From contig CAYRJN010000008.1 in the NCBI GenBank assembly GCA_964424545.1, positions 1 through 40,060 of the forward strand: 40,060 nucleotides of DNA. The letters run 5' to 3'. The notes beneath the pieces are model-generated. The model was given only the letters and a program-made list of their open reading frames with translations. It did not search any database and was not told where the DNA came from. A program made the translations under genes and the position numbers. This document shows positions 26,042-34,532 of the stretch, piece after piece (the first letter of the stretch is position 1; each line of letters starts with the position of its first letter). This DNA is from JAUVIB01 sp964424545. Lineage in GTDB: Bacteria > Calditrichota > Calditrichia > Calditrichales > Calditrichaceae.

Positions 26042-26770
26042 ATGTCGCGTCCTTATGAAGAGTTAGCCGAAATATATGATAAGATCATGCATCATGTGCA
26101 TTATCGACGCTGGGCGGGGTATGTGGAGCGATTATTCGATTATTATAATGCACCGGTCTCGCGCTTAATCGATCTCTCCTGCGGAACGGGAAAACATCTG
26201 CGCAGTTTAAAGGCTAAAAATCGCTCTTTAATCGGCGTAGATATTTCTCTTCCTATGCTCCGTGTTGCCAGGCGTAAACGCAGCTTACGACGCGTACCGC
26301 TTGTATGCGCGGATTTTGGAGCATCGCCTTTTAAAAAAAATAGTTTTGATATTGTCTTAATTCTCTATGATTCCATAAATTATATCATCGACGATAAAGA
26401 TATTGTCAGAGTATTCGGCGAAGTAAAACGATTGCTGAAAGAGGACGGTTTGTTTATTTTTGATGTTGTAACGCCTTATGCTTGCGAAGAATTTTTTCTC
26501 GATTATACCGAGCGCGACCATTTTAACGGTACGGAGTGTTTACGCCATAGCTGGTATCGAAAAGACGAACAAATGCAGTACAATGAATTTGAGATCATTG
26601 CCGACGGCAAAGTATATCATGAGCTGCATAAACAAAAAATACGTGAAAATGAGCAATGGAAACAGATTATTTTCAAGAATAATTTTGAACTCATTGAAGC
26701 ATTTAATAATTTTACATTCATTGAAGCGACACAATATTCGGAAAGAATCCATTTTGTTTGCCGGGCATAG
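26042..26770 (+). CDS. Class I SAM-dependent methyltransferase
   Basis: A 242-aa cytoplasmic protein. Motif I is LIDLSCGTGKHL (~42-53), with an acidic residue in LIGVDIS (motif II) and CADFGASPF plus FDIVLILYDSINYI as the following motifs. KRLLKEDGLFIFDVVTP is the usual post-motif III strand. The C-terminal ~80 residues, with several beta strands, match the substrate-binding extension seen in this Methyltransf_25-like group. Substrate unknown. It is separated from ftsE by only 3 bp and probably transcribed with ftsEX; the link could be chance. Confidence 0.85.
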   Translation: MSRPYEELAEIYDKIMHHVHYRRWAGYVERLFDYYNAPVSRLIDLSCGTGKHLRSLKAKNRSLIGVDISLPMLRVARRKRSLRRVPLVCADFGASPFKKNSFDIVLILYDSINYIIDDKDIVRVFGEVKRLLKEDGLFIFDVVTPYACEEFFLDYTERDHFNGTECLRHSWYRKDEQMQYNEFEIIADGKVYHELHKQKIRENEQWKQIIFKNNFELIEAFNNFTFIEATQYSERIHFVCRA

Positions 26771-26773
26771 GAA

Positions 26774-27427
26774 ATGATCGAGTTTTATAACGTAAATCTA
26801 GATATCAATAGCACAAGAATTTTGAATAATATCTCTTTTCGAATCGTAAAAGGAGAATTCGCCTATTTGATCGGACCGAGCGGCGCCGGAAAATCAAGCA
26901 TCTTGCGCATGATTTATATGGATGTTTTCCCCGCGTCGGGAATGGTGGTGGTGGATCGTTACAGCTCCGCTAAGATTCGCCGAAAAGAAGTATCCATGCT
27001 AAGGCGCAGAATTGGGGTGATATTTCAGGATTTTAAATTGTTAAGCGATCGCACCGTTTTTGATAATGTGGCGTTTAGTTTGCATATTGCCGGCGAGCGC
27101 GCAAAAGATATCAAACGAAGAGTATTAAAAGTTTTAACGGAAGTCAATCTCAGCCATAAACGTAATCAATATCCTGATGAACTCTCCGGCGGAGAAAAAC
27201 AGCGGGCGGCTATTGCGAGAGCCATCGTTAATAATCCGATTATAATTCTTGCGGACGAGCCTACGGGTAATTTGGATCATGCCAGCTCGGTGGAGATTAT
27301 GAATATTTTGGAACGGATTAATAAGCAGGGGACAGCGGTGCTGATGGCCACGCATGACGCTTCGATTTTACAAAAATATACACATCGGCAAATAGCCATT
27401 GATCAGGGGGCGTTGAATAGAAAATGA
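26774..27427 (+). CDS. ftsE: Cell division ATP-binding protein FtsE
   Basis: A 217-aa ABC ATPase of FtsE length. Walker A GPSGAGKSS (34-42), Q-loop FQDFKLL, signature LSGGEKQR, Walker B IILADEPTGNLD and the switch His in ATHDA are all present. RTVFDNVAFSL is the stretch typical of FtsE/LolD-type ATPases, and the downstream partner identifies it as FtsE. With FtsX it forms the inner-membrane complex that activates septal peptidoglycan hydrolases. The stop overlaps the ftsX start by 4 bp. Confidence 0.94.
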   Translation: MIEFYNVNLDINSTRILNNISFRIVKGEFAYLIGPSGAGKSSILRMIYMDVFPASGMVVVDRYSSAKIRRKEVSMLRRRIGVIFQDFKLLSDRTVFDNVAFSLHIAGERAKDIKRRVLKVLTEVNLSHKRNQYPDELSGGEKQRAAIARAIVNNPIIILADEPTGNLDHASSVEIMNILERINKQGTAVLMATHDASILQKYTHRQIAIDQGALNRK

Positions 27428-28281
27428 AATTCTGGTTTTCATTTATCGAAGGCGTTCGCGGGATTAGACGCGCACGCCTGGCGTCCATTATCACGGTATC
27501 GTCGGTGGCGTTTGCTCATCTGCTCATCGGCGTTTTTCTTCTTTTTTCCCTAAACGTCAATCAAATAATCGGCGATGTGCGCTCAAAAATAGAGCTGGAA
27601 GTTTTTCTAGAAGCCGACCTGCCCGTAAAAGACGGTAAGGTTGTCGAAAAGAACATCGCCGCTTTGGACGGCGTGGAGAAAGTAACCTATATCTCCAAAG
27701 AGGAGGCGGCAAAACGCTTTCGGAAAGAATTCGGACGCAATATTTATGAAGTGCTTAATTTTAACCCTTTACCCCCCTCCTGTACCGTTAAAATAAAAAA
27801 AGGCTATCGTAATTATAGTTTTGTAAAAAAGCTCAGCGCCGAGATTGCCGAATTTGACGGCGTGGACGAGGTAAAGTACCAAAAAGAAATTTTATCGATA
27901 ATTGATCGTTATATAACCATTGTTTATGCTGTTGCGGCCGGCGCCGGTTTGATTTTGATTATTATTTCCATTGTGCTGCTATATAATACAATCCGTTTGA
28001 CCATTTACGGTCGCCGCGATCTGATCGAAATTATGAAATTGGTTGGCGCTACGCGGGCAATCATCCGTCGCCCGTTTATTGTGGAAGGATTTATCGAAGG
28101 ACTTATGGGTGCTTCCATTGCTTCGCTTTTGTTATACGGAGCGACGCTTTTGATTAAGCGATACATATATCCCTATATTACCAACGCCTATGAAATATAC
28201 GCTATTTTGCTTATTTCCGGGGCCGTTATCGGTATGATTGCCAGTAGTATGAGTTTGGCTAAACACCTTAAAGAGATTTGA
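27424..28281 (+). CDS. ftsX: Cell division protein FtsX
   Basis: A 285-aa protein with four predicted membrane segments. The first follows an amphipathic start (FWFSFIEGVRGIRRARLASI, then membrane VAFAHLLIGVFLLFSLNV). A periplasmic domain of ~110 residues contains the typical VEKVTYISKEEAAKRFRKEFG block and ends before three C-terminal helices. RRDLIEIMKLVGATRAIIRRPFIVEG is the near-invariant cytoplasmic loop of FtsX. The ATGA overlap with ftsE implies translational coupling. The next operon (grpE-dnaJ) begins after 117 bp. Confidence 0.94.
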   Translation: MKFWFSFIEGVRGIRRARLASIITVSSVAFAHLLIGVFLLFSLNVNQIIGDVRSKIELEVFLEADLPVKDGKVVEKNIAALDGVEKVTYISKEEAAKRFRKEFGRNIYEVLNFNPLPPSCTVKIKKGYRNYSFVKKLSAEIAEFDGVDEVKYQKEILSIIDRYITIVYAVAAGAGLILIIISIVLLYNTIRLTIYGRRDLIEIMKLVGATRAIIRRPFIVEGFIEGLMGASIASLLLYGATLLIKRYIYPYITNAYEIYAILLISGAVIGMIASSMSLAKHLKEI

Positions 28282-28398
28282 TAAACTGTAACTTTGAGGT
28301 GGAAATATTATCTAATCTTCACGGGTAAGTTAATGGGCGCGCAAATTACGCATTCCAAACAGTAGAATAAAAAAATATATAAATATTAGAGGACTATT

Positions 28399-28980
28399 AT
28401 GGATAAAGAAAAAAATAAAAAAGAAAACGTCGAGAATCCTAAAAAATCGGCGCGGGAAGAGACAAATAAACAAGAAAAAAAGAAGACAAAAAGAACGGCT
28501 TCCAAGGAGTCGAAAAAGATAAAAGAATTGGAAGAGAAGCTGAAAAAGTCCGAAGAGGAGGCCGCAAAATTCAGGGACCAGCTTTTACGGACGGCGGCGG
28601 AATTTGATAACTATAAACGTCGTACCGAAAAAGAATCCTTGCAGCTTTTGCTCAACGCAAATGAAAAATTGATCACGGAACTTTTACCGGTAATTGACGA
28701 TTTATCGCGGACATTGGAACACGCGGAAACGACGGATAATACCGAATCCTTGAAAGAGGGCGTGGCCTTGGTTTATAAAAAACTAATGTCTATTTTGGAA
28801 AAGCAAGGTTTAAAAGAGATGAAGGCCAAAGGGGAGGAATTTGATCCCGACAAACATCAGGCTTTGATGCAGGTTGAATCGGATGAGCATGAAAGCGGAT
28901 ATATTACGGAAGAGCATTTAAAAGGATATACGTTGAATGATAAGGTTATCAGACATGCGCAGGTATTGGTTGCAAAATAA
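28399..28980 (+). CDS. grpE: GrpE nucleotide exchange factor
   Basis: A 193-aa protein. A very Lys/Glu-rich N-terminal ~60 residues lead into the long dimeric helix (LEEKLKKSEEEAAKFRDQLL) and the conserved AEFDNYKRRTEKE motif. The C-terminal beta domain has EEFDPDKHQALMQVES and the final VIRHAQVLVAK, all standard for GrpE. It exchanges ADP on DnaK. Start is preceded by GAGGA. No CIRCE operator or hrcA gene is visible upstream, so heat regulation must use another route or lie further away. Confidence 0.96.
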   Translation: MDKEKNKKENVENPKKSAREETNKQEKKKTKRTASKESKKIKELEEKLKKSEEEAAKFRDQLLRTAAEFDNYKRRTEKESLQLLLNANEKLITELLPVIDDLSRTLEHAETTDNTESLKEGVALVYKKLMSILEKQGLKEMKAKGEEFDPDKHQALMQVESDEHESGYITEEHLKGYTLNDKVIRHAQVLVAK

Positions 28981-28989
28981 GGTGGATAA

Positions 28990-30150
28990 ATGAGCACAAA
29001 AAGAGATTATTATGAGATTCTCGGCGTTGATAAAGGCGCTTCGACGGATGAGATAAAAAAAGCATATCGTAAATTGGCTGTGAAATATCATCCTGATAAA
29101 AATCCCGACGATCCCCAGGCGGAGGCAAAGTTTAAAGAAGTGGCCGAAGCTTACGCCGTGTTGTCCGATCCCGACAAACGAGCAAAATATGACCGTTTCG
29201 GTCATAATATGGGTGGCGCCGGCGGAGCGGGATACGGCGGTTTTGATATGGGCGGTTTTGATATTTCGGACGCCTTGCGTCAGTTTATGGAGCAGGGATT
29301 CGGTTTCGGCGATATATTCGGCGGAGGCGGCGGAAGCGGCCGCAGACGTCAAGCTAACCGAAAAGGTTCCGATATTCAGATTAAATTAAAATTGACGCTT
29401 GAAGAGGTCGCTACCGGAGTTAGTAAAAAGATCAAAATTAAAAAGCAGGTTCCTTGCGAAGAGTGTAACGGAACGGGCTCGGCAAAATATAGCCGTACGG
29501 TATCGTGTCCCGTCTGTCGGGGAAGCGGTGAAATTCGGCAGGTATCGCAGTCGCTTTTCGGGCAGTTTGTTAATGTAGCCACGTGCAATCGTTGTCACGG
29601 CTCGGGACAAATTATTGAAAATCCTTGCCATAGTTGTCATGGGGATGGCCGGGTGCGCGGACAAAAGACCGTGGAAATTAACGTTCCGGCCGGCGTTTCA
29701 ACAGGGAATTACATTCCGCTTAAGGGCGAAGGCAACGCCGGTTTACGCGGCGGTCCTGCAGGCGATTTAATCGTGGTTATTGAAGAATTGCCGCATAAAA
29801 TATTTGAACGTCACGGCGATGATGTGATTATGGTTTTACCCTTAAGCTTTCCTAAGGCGGCACTTGGCGGCACGGTTGAAATACCTACATTGACGGGAAA
29901 GGCAAAGTTAAATATTCCTGCGGGCGCCCAATCGGGGAAAATATTAAGAATGCGCAATAAGGGCATTCCGCATTTGCACGGTTCGGGTATGGGCGATCAG
30001 CTGGTACAAATTCAAGTGGTTGTGCCAACCCATTTAACGCATGAAGAAAAGAAATTGATTCAGCAGTTGGATGTCAGTGAAAACCTGAAACCGCAGGGCG
30101 CTTCGGGAAAAAGCATTTTTGAACGTTTTAAAGATGCGCTTAATATATAA
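28990..30150 (+). CDS. dnaJ: Chaperone DnaJ (Hsp40)
   Basis: A 386-aa type I Hsp40. J domain residues ~6-70 include the essential HPD (34-36). A Gly/Phe-rich linker follows (GYGGFDMGGFDISD, then FGFGDIFGGGGGSG). Four zinc-binding CxxCxGxG units are seen: CEECNGTG, CPVCRGSG, CNRCHGSG and CHSCHGDG. C-terminal substrate domains carry VNVPAG-type strands (INVPAGVSTGNYIPLKGEGNAG). It works with DnaK and GrpE. Spacing to grpE is 9 bp with AAGGTGG as ribosome site; dnaK itself is not in the window. Confidence 0.97.
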   Translation: MSTKRDYYEILGVDKGASTDEIKKAYRKLAVKYHPDKNPDDPQAEAKFKEVAEAYAVLSDPDKRAKYDRFGHNMGGAGGAGYGGFDMGGFDISDALRQFMEQGFGFGDIFGGGGGSGRRRQANRKGSDIQIKLKLTLEEVATGVSKKIKIKKQVPCEECNGTGSAKYSRTVSCPVCRGSGEIRQVSQSLFGQFVNVATCNRCHGSGQIIENPCHSCHGDGRVRGQKTVEINVPAGVSTGNYIPLKGEGNAGLRGGPAGDLIVVIEELPHKIFERHGDDVIMVLPLSFPKAALGGTVEIPTLTGKAKLNIPAGAQSGKILRMRNKGIPHLHGSGMGDQLVQIQVVVPTHLTHEEKKLIQQLDVSENLKPQGASGKSIFERFKDALNI

Positions 30151-30186
30151 CGTCGAAGCAAAAATGAGACCTAAATTGAGCCATGC

Positions 30187-30225
30187 CGGCGCTTCGGGAT
30201 TGTGGCAATCTTGTGAAGAGCGCCG
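30187..30225. other. Stem-loop after dnaJ
   Basis: CGGCGCTTC (30187-30195) can pair with GAAGAGCGCCG (30215-30225), leaving a 2-nt bulge and a 19-nt loop, 37 bp after the dnaJ stop. A further GGGCGCTTGC at ~30242 could compete. No T tract follows, so it may be an mRNA 3' structure or an intergenic repeat and not a classical terminator. Confidence 0.35.
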
Positions 30226-30356
30226 TGTCTTCTACCCGTGAAGGGCGCTTGCTATGGCATCAAAAGAGTCGGTTGATTTAGATAATGATTGTTAAGCTTT
30301 TTTATCAGCGGATTCGCTTTTATTGATAATTTCATTTAAAAAAAGGGAGTACAACA

Positions 30357-30815
30357 ATGAATCGTGCGATTTCCCTGATGATTTTTGTTTTGCTGTTTGC
30401 CTGTGAACAAAAAGATAACAAAAAGCCGGAATCCCTTGATACGCTGTCGACATCCGTAGAAGATTCTGCCGTTCAAATCGAAAAAAACGCGGAAGCGATC
30501 CCTGAAAATGCGCCCGAATGGTATGAGAACGTACCTCAACGCGAAGGATATATCTATGTTGTTGCTAATGCCCGTTCAAAAAGAGCGGATATAGCCGAAG
30601 ACAAGGCCGAGCATCTTGCTCATATTATCATGGCGCAAAAAATAAGAAATCTAAAAAACAATTTGCAAAAAAACGGCGGAATGCAAGCGCAAAATGAATC
30701 GGATAATCAAACACAAGATATGATGTATAGTATTTTTATAAAAAAGGAACGAATTAAAGAAGGTAAATATTGGCATGCCTTTGTACTCCTTGAGATGAAG
30801 ATACCCGAAGAATAA
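30357..30815 (+). CDS. LPP20-like small lipoprotein
   Basis: A 152-aa protein with AAAGGGAG upstream. Lipobox LFAC (Cys16), then a short acidic/Ser-rich linker, then PEWYENVPQREGYIYVVANA, the characteristic opening of LPP20-type domains (P-x-W-[YF] followed by G-[YF]-[IL]-Y-x-[VG]-x-x-A). After this come Ala-rich helical repeats AEDKAEHLAHIIMAQKI and a final beta strand pair with YWHAFVLLEMKI. LPP20 domains are found in outer-membrane-associated lipoproteins of many Gram-negatives, some in flagellar or assembly roles; nothing here indicates which. It is likely co-transcribed with the deacetylase 74 bp downstream. Confidence 0.7.
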   Translation: MNRAISLMIFVLLFACEQKDNKKPESLDTLSTSVEDSAVQIEKNAEAIPENAPEWYENVPQREGYIYVVANARSKRADIAEDKAEHLAHIIMAQKIRNLKNNLQKNGGMQAQNESDNQTQDMMYSIFIKKERIKEGKYWHAFVLLEMKIPEE

Positions 30816-30889
30816 GTTTATATCGACCCTTTGTAACAAATGTTTTGGCGAAATTTGGCGAAAACGCCTTTGCAATAGAATGGATTCCC

Positions 30890-31696
30890 ATGATAATAAT
30901 ATTAATCACAACGGCTGTTGTCGTCAGTTTATATTTTATTTTTGAATGGAGCTGTTTTATCCCGGCAAAGGGCAACGTAGCCATCCTGATGTATCATAAA
31001 GTAACCCCCTCTCAAAACGATTCACTTTCCATTACCGTAGATTACCTCCGTAAACAATTCGATTATATAAGGAACGGAGGTTTTGAAGTCATATCATTTC
31101 AACGCTTAATGGAGATCGATTCCTTTGGAGATAAAGCAAGCGAAAAATACATTTTGCTCACTTTTGACGACGGGTATAAAAATAATAAAGATTTATTACT
31201 GCCGCTATTGGGTGAATACGGCTTTCCAGCGACGATCTTTTTAACGGCCGCTTATATAGGAGGTGAAAATGAGTGGGACGGCGGGGGAGAGGCGCTGCTG
31301 TCTTTTGATGATTTGAGAGAAATGGCGCGGCTGCCGAATATCGAATTCGGTCTGCATTCGTATGAACATAAAGCTTATTCCGACCTGAGTCCGAATGACG
31401 TAAAGCGCGATGTTGAAAAATGTAAGACAATACTACAAAAAAATGAAATTCCATTCATACCCGTTCTAGCCTATCCTTACGGCGCTTATCCCAAAAGAGA
31501 CAGTATAAAACGAGAGCAGATGTTTGAAGTGATGAAAAAAACGGGTATTAAATATGCGCTGCGCATTGGCAACGGTTTAAACCGACTGCCTTTTAAAAAG
31601 CCCTATGAACTTAAACGGATAAACATACGCGGCTCCGATTCATTTATAACGTTTAAAACAAAATTAAAAAAAGGTCACCGCAAGTTGTTTGAATAA
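30890..31696 (+). CDS. Polysaccharide deacetylase (NodB/CE4 family), membrane-anchored
   Basis: I place the start at the ATG at 30890 (268 aa), which opens a membrane anchor (MIIILITTAVVVSLYFIF); an in-frame TTG at 30845 has no ribosome site. NodB motifs: VAILMYHKVTP near the start, LLTFDDGYKNN (motif 1, metal/base Asp-Asp), GLHSYEHKAYSDL (motif 2, H-x3-H), and LAYPYGAYPKR (motif 3). These enzymes remove N-acetyl groups from chitin-like or peptidoglycan sugars, or act in exopolysaccharide and PIA-type systems. The arrangement (YHKVT before TFDDG) fits the extracellular deacetylases of the PgaB/IcaB style. It precedes the GH20 gene by 505 bp. Confidence 0.88.
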   Translation: MIIILITTAVVVSLYFIFEWSCFIPAKGNVAILMYHKVTPSQNDSLSITVDYLRKQFDYIRNGGFEVISFQRLMEIDSFGDKASEKYILLTFDDGYKNNKDLLLPLLGEYGFPATIFLTAAYIGGENEWDGGGEALLSFDDLREMARLPNIEFGLHSYEHKAYSDLSPNDVKRDVEKCKTILQKNEIPFIPVLAYPYGAYPKRDSIKREQMFEVMKKTGIKYALRIGNGLNRLPFKKPYELKRINIRGSDSFITFKTKLKKGHRKLFE

Positions 31697-32201
31697 CAAA
31701 ACGTTATTAATGACTCTTATAAAACCGCAAAGTATAGAGCTATGCAAATAGCTTGATAAAGGCGGCATATTTGTCTTTGTCTATATGTTCCGAGAGCGAC
31801 GTAGGAGCCCGCGCGGCATTCAACTCACATTCAGTCGCAAAGGAACGATTTTCATGCTTAACGACAGCCTTTAAACATATAAAGAATATTTGTTATTTGA
31901 TTTTTAAGCTCTCTTCAATCGCTGTTTTGAGGGGGAATAACGCCCGCTTAGGATTGATTCGTATCCTCACAATTTGTAATAAAGAATGAATTCACTCCGA
32001 AGGCGCTAAAAAATATGAAACTCGGTGTAAGGCAGAAATTTCCTTTTTTGAAATTTACGGTTTTTTTCGTATTTTTAACCTTTTAAATAAAGTCTGCCCG
32101 TTTTGATTAATTCGTCACCGCGTATTGTTGCTTTAATGCGCATTTTTGTAAGAATGAATATTCTGGATATAATTATTTACATCATCGAAGAAAGGTATGA
32201 C
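31697..32201. other. 505-bp spacer with no supported gene
   Basis: A 78-codon open frame from 31753 lacks a ribosome site and protein-like composition. A small perfect inverted repeat AGCTA-TGCAAA-TAGCT lies near 31738. A relatively GC-rich stretch near 31790-31840 (GAGCGACGTAGGAGCCCGCG) stands out from its AT-rich surroundings but matches nothing I recognise. The last ~100 bp should hold the promoter of the hexosaminidase operon; no clear boxes are visible. Confidence 0.5.
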
Positions 32202-34520
32202 ATGAAGAATCTTTTAATTATTCTATTTTTGGGAGGCTTGTTAATGATGAACTCTTGTAAGCCTAAAGAAAAGTCTGTTTTTTCGATAATTCCCAGACCG
32301 CTTGAAGCCAAAAGAGAGGCCGGATCTTTTGTGTTGGATGAAAATACGGTAATAAAAGTGGATAAAAATGACGAAGAACTAAATAAGATTGCCGAATATT
32401 TTGGCGATCGTTTCAGAACGGCAAGCGGTATTTTATTGCCCGTTACGAAAAAGATTCCTCAAGGGAAAAAGGCGATCGTCATTACTAAAAAGGGCGCCGA
32501 CCCAAAATTAGGAAAAGAGGGATATGAGTTATTGGCGCATGAAGATAGGATTGAATTACGGGCTGAAAACGGCGCAGGATTATTTTGGGCTGTGCAAACG
32601 TTATTCCAATTGATGCCGGAGCAGATTTATGCCGGTAAAAAGAGCAGTTTACGGGAATGGACCGTGCCCGGTGCCTATATTAAAGATGAACCCCGTTTTA
32701 AATGGCGCGGTATGCATCTTGACGTAGGCAGGCACATGTTTCCGGTAGCGTTTATAAAAAAATACATCGATTATCTCGCCATGCATAAATTTAATACTTT
32801 CCATTGGCATTTGACGGAAGATCAAGGTTGGCGTATTGAAATTAAAAAATACCCCAAACTGACTACGATCGGCGCCTATCGCGATTCAACGATTGTAGGC
32901 CATGCCGGACGATCCAATAAATATGACGGTAAACGATACGGCGGTTTTTATACTCAAGATGAAGTACGCGAAATTGTCAAATACGCGGCCGATCGTTATA
33001 TAACCGTAGTGCCTGAAATTGAAATGCCCGGCCATTCCGTTGCGGCTTTAACGGCTTATCCGGAATTATCCTGCACGGGCGGGCCGTTTCATGTTCGTAC
33101 AACATGGGGCATATCCAAGGATATCTACTGCGCAGGGAATGATAGCGTTTTTACCTTTTTGGAGAATGTGCTCACGGAGGTAATGGATATGTTTCCGTCC
33201 AAAGTGATTCATATCGGCGGAGACGAAGCGCCAAAAGACCGTTGGGAAAAATGTCCCAAATGCCAAAAACGCATTAAGGACGAGGGCTTAAAAGATGAGC
33301 ATGAACTGCAAAGTTATTTTATTACCCGCATAGAAAAGTTTTTGAATTCCAAAGGTCGTCATATTATCGGCTGGGATGAAATACTTGAAGGCGGATTAGC
33401 CCCTAATGCGGCGGTGATGTCCTGGCGCGGTATAGAAGGCGGCATTGCAGCGGCGCGACAAAATCATGATGTGGTAATGACGCCGACCGATTATTGTTAT
33501 TTTGATTATTATCAGGAAGATCCCCAAAACGAGCCCTTAGCCATTGGCGGATTGCTGTCCACAGAAAAAGTTTATAGTTATGAACCTGTTCCACACGAAT
33601 TGGATGAAGAACAGGCAAAACATATACTTGGCGCGCAGGGCAATGTCTGGACGGAATATATATGTACTCCACGGGATGTTGAATACATGACGCTACCGCG
33701 GATGACCGCTTTATGCGAAGTGGTATGGACAAAAAAAGATTTAAAAAATTATGATGATTTTTCCCTGAGATTGGGAAAACAATATTTACGGTTTGACCAG
33801 ATCGGCGCCAATTATTTTGTCAGCGGTTTGAAAGGTGTTGTTAGAGAGAATGTATTTATAGATAAAAAAAAAGTCCAACTGAAAGGTAATTTTGACGGTT
33901 CGGCAATTCATTATACAATTGACGGAATGGAGCCGACTCTTAAATCGCCAATCTATAAAGGCCCCTTTGAAATCACTAAAGAGTGTACGCTGAAAGCAAG
34001 GGAGTTCCTTAACGACAAAATCGTGGGAAAGACTTTTACGGCAAGATTTATAAAAAAAAAGCCGTTAAAAGGAGCCATGGTTGAATCCGTAAAAAACGGC
34101 GTATTGTTTGAATATTATTTACTGCCGCAAGGCATTGATTCCACAGCGCAATTAATGGATTATAAAGCGAATAGCAGCGGAATTATTGATTTGTTTAAAT
34201 TTCCTTCGCAAAAGATGCCGGAGCATTTCGGAATGATATATAAGGGCTTTATTAAAATTCCGAAAACAGGCGTTTATACATTTTCAATAACGTCTAATGA
34301 CGGATCTAAATTTTTTATAGACAATAAATTGATTGTTGATAATGACGGCTTGCACGGATCAACCATGCGCAGAGGACAAATAGCTCTTGAAAAGGGATTC
34401 TTTCCATTTAAACTTGTTTACTTTCAAGCCGGAGGGGGGAATATGCTGGAAGTCCGCTGGTCGGGGCCGGACATCGAAAATGAAATAATAGAAGGTAAAT
34501 ATTTATACACGCTTAAATAA
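32202..34520 (+). CDS. GH20 beta-N-acetylhexosaminidase lipoprotein with PA14-like C-terminus
   Basis: Start at ATG 32202 (772 aa), 6 nt after AAAGG; an upstream TTG at 32103 would precede the signal peptide. Lipobox MNSC (Cys19). Domains: GH20b N-terminal (~27-155); TIM barrel (~165-510) with RGMHLDVGRHMF, TFHWHLTEDQGWRIEIKKYP, PEIEMPGHSVAAL and the catalytic HIGGDEAPKDRW (D341-E342). Then come a chitobiase C-terminal-like strand domain (IHYTIDGMEPTLKSPIYKG) and a PA14-like carbohydrate-binding module (YTFSITSNDGSKFFIDNKLI, ending in VRWSGP). It should release terminal GlcNAc or GalNAc outside the inner membrane. A CPKC motif after the active site is unusual. It lies 12 bp before the phosphoesterase gene. 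Confidence 0.95.
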   Translation: MKNLLIILFLGGLLMMNSCKPKEKSVFSIIPRPLEAKREAGSFVLDENTVIKVDKNDEELNKIAEYFGDRFRTASGILLPVTKKIPQGKKAIVITKKGADPKLGKEGYELLAHEDRIELRAENGAGLFWAVQTLFQLMPEQIYAGKKSSLREWTVPGAYIKDEPRFKWRGMHLDVGRHMFPVAFIKKYIDYLAMHKFNTFHWHLTEDQGWRIEIKKYPKLTTIGAYRDSTIVGHAGRSNKYDGKRYGGFYTQDEVREIVKYAADRYITVVPEIEMPGHSVAALTAYPELSCTGGPFHVRTTWGISKDIYCAGNDSVFTFLENVLTEVMDMFPSKVIHIGGDEAPKDRWEKCPKCQKRIKDEGLKDEHELQSYFITRIEKFLNSKGRHIIGWDEILEGGLAPNAAVMSWRGIEGGIAAARQNHDVVMTPTDYCYFDYYQEDPQNEPLAIGGLLSTEKVYSYEPVPHELDEEQAKHILGAQGNVWTEYICTPRDVEYMTLPRMTALCEVVWTKKDLKNYDDFSLRLGKQYLRFDQIGANYFVSGLKGVVRENVFIDKKKVQLKGNFDGSAIHYTIDGMEPTLKSPIYKGPFEITKECTLKAREFLNDKIVGKTFTARFIKKKPLKGAMVESVKNGVLFEYYLLPQGIDSTAQLMDYKANSSGIIDLFKFPSQKMPEHFGMIYKGFIKIPKTGVYTFSITSNDGSKFFIDNKLIVDNDGLHGSTMRRGQIALEKGFFPFKLVYFQAGGGNMLEVRWSGPDIENEIIEGKYLYTLK

Positions 34521-34532
34521 GGAGTACAATTT

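Noticed and set aside
28282..28398. CIRCE-type heat-shock operator before grpE
   Set aside because: No TTAGCACTC-N9-GAGTGCTAA or close variant is present, and no hrcA gene is adjacent.
31753..31989. 78-codon open frame in the spacer before the GH20 gene
   Set aside because: Starts at TTG, lacks a ribosome site, and has low-complexity composition. It looks like a chance frame.
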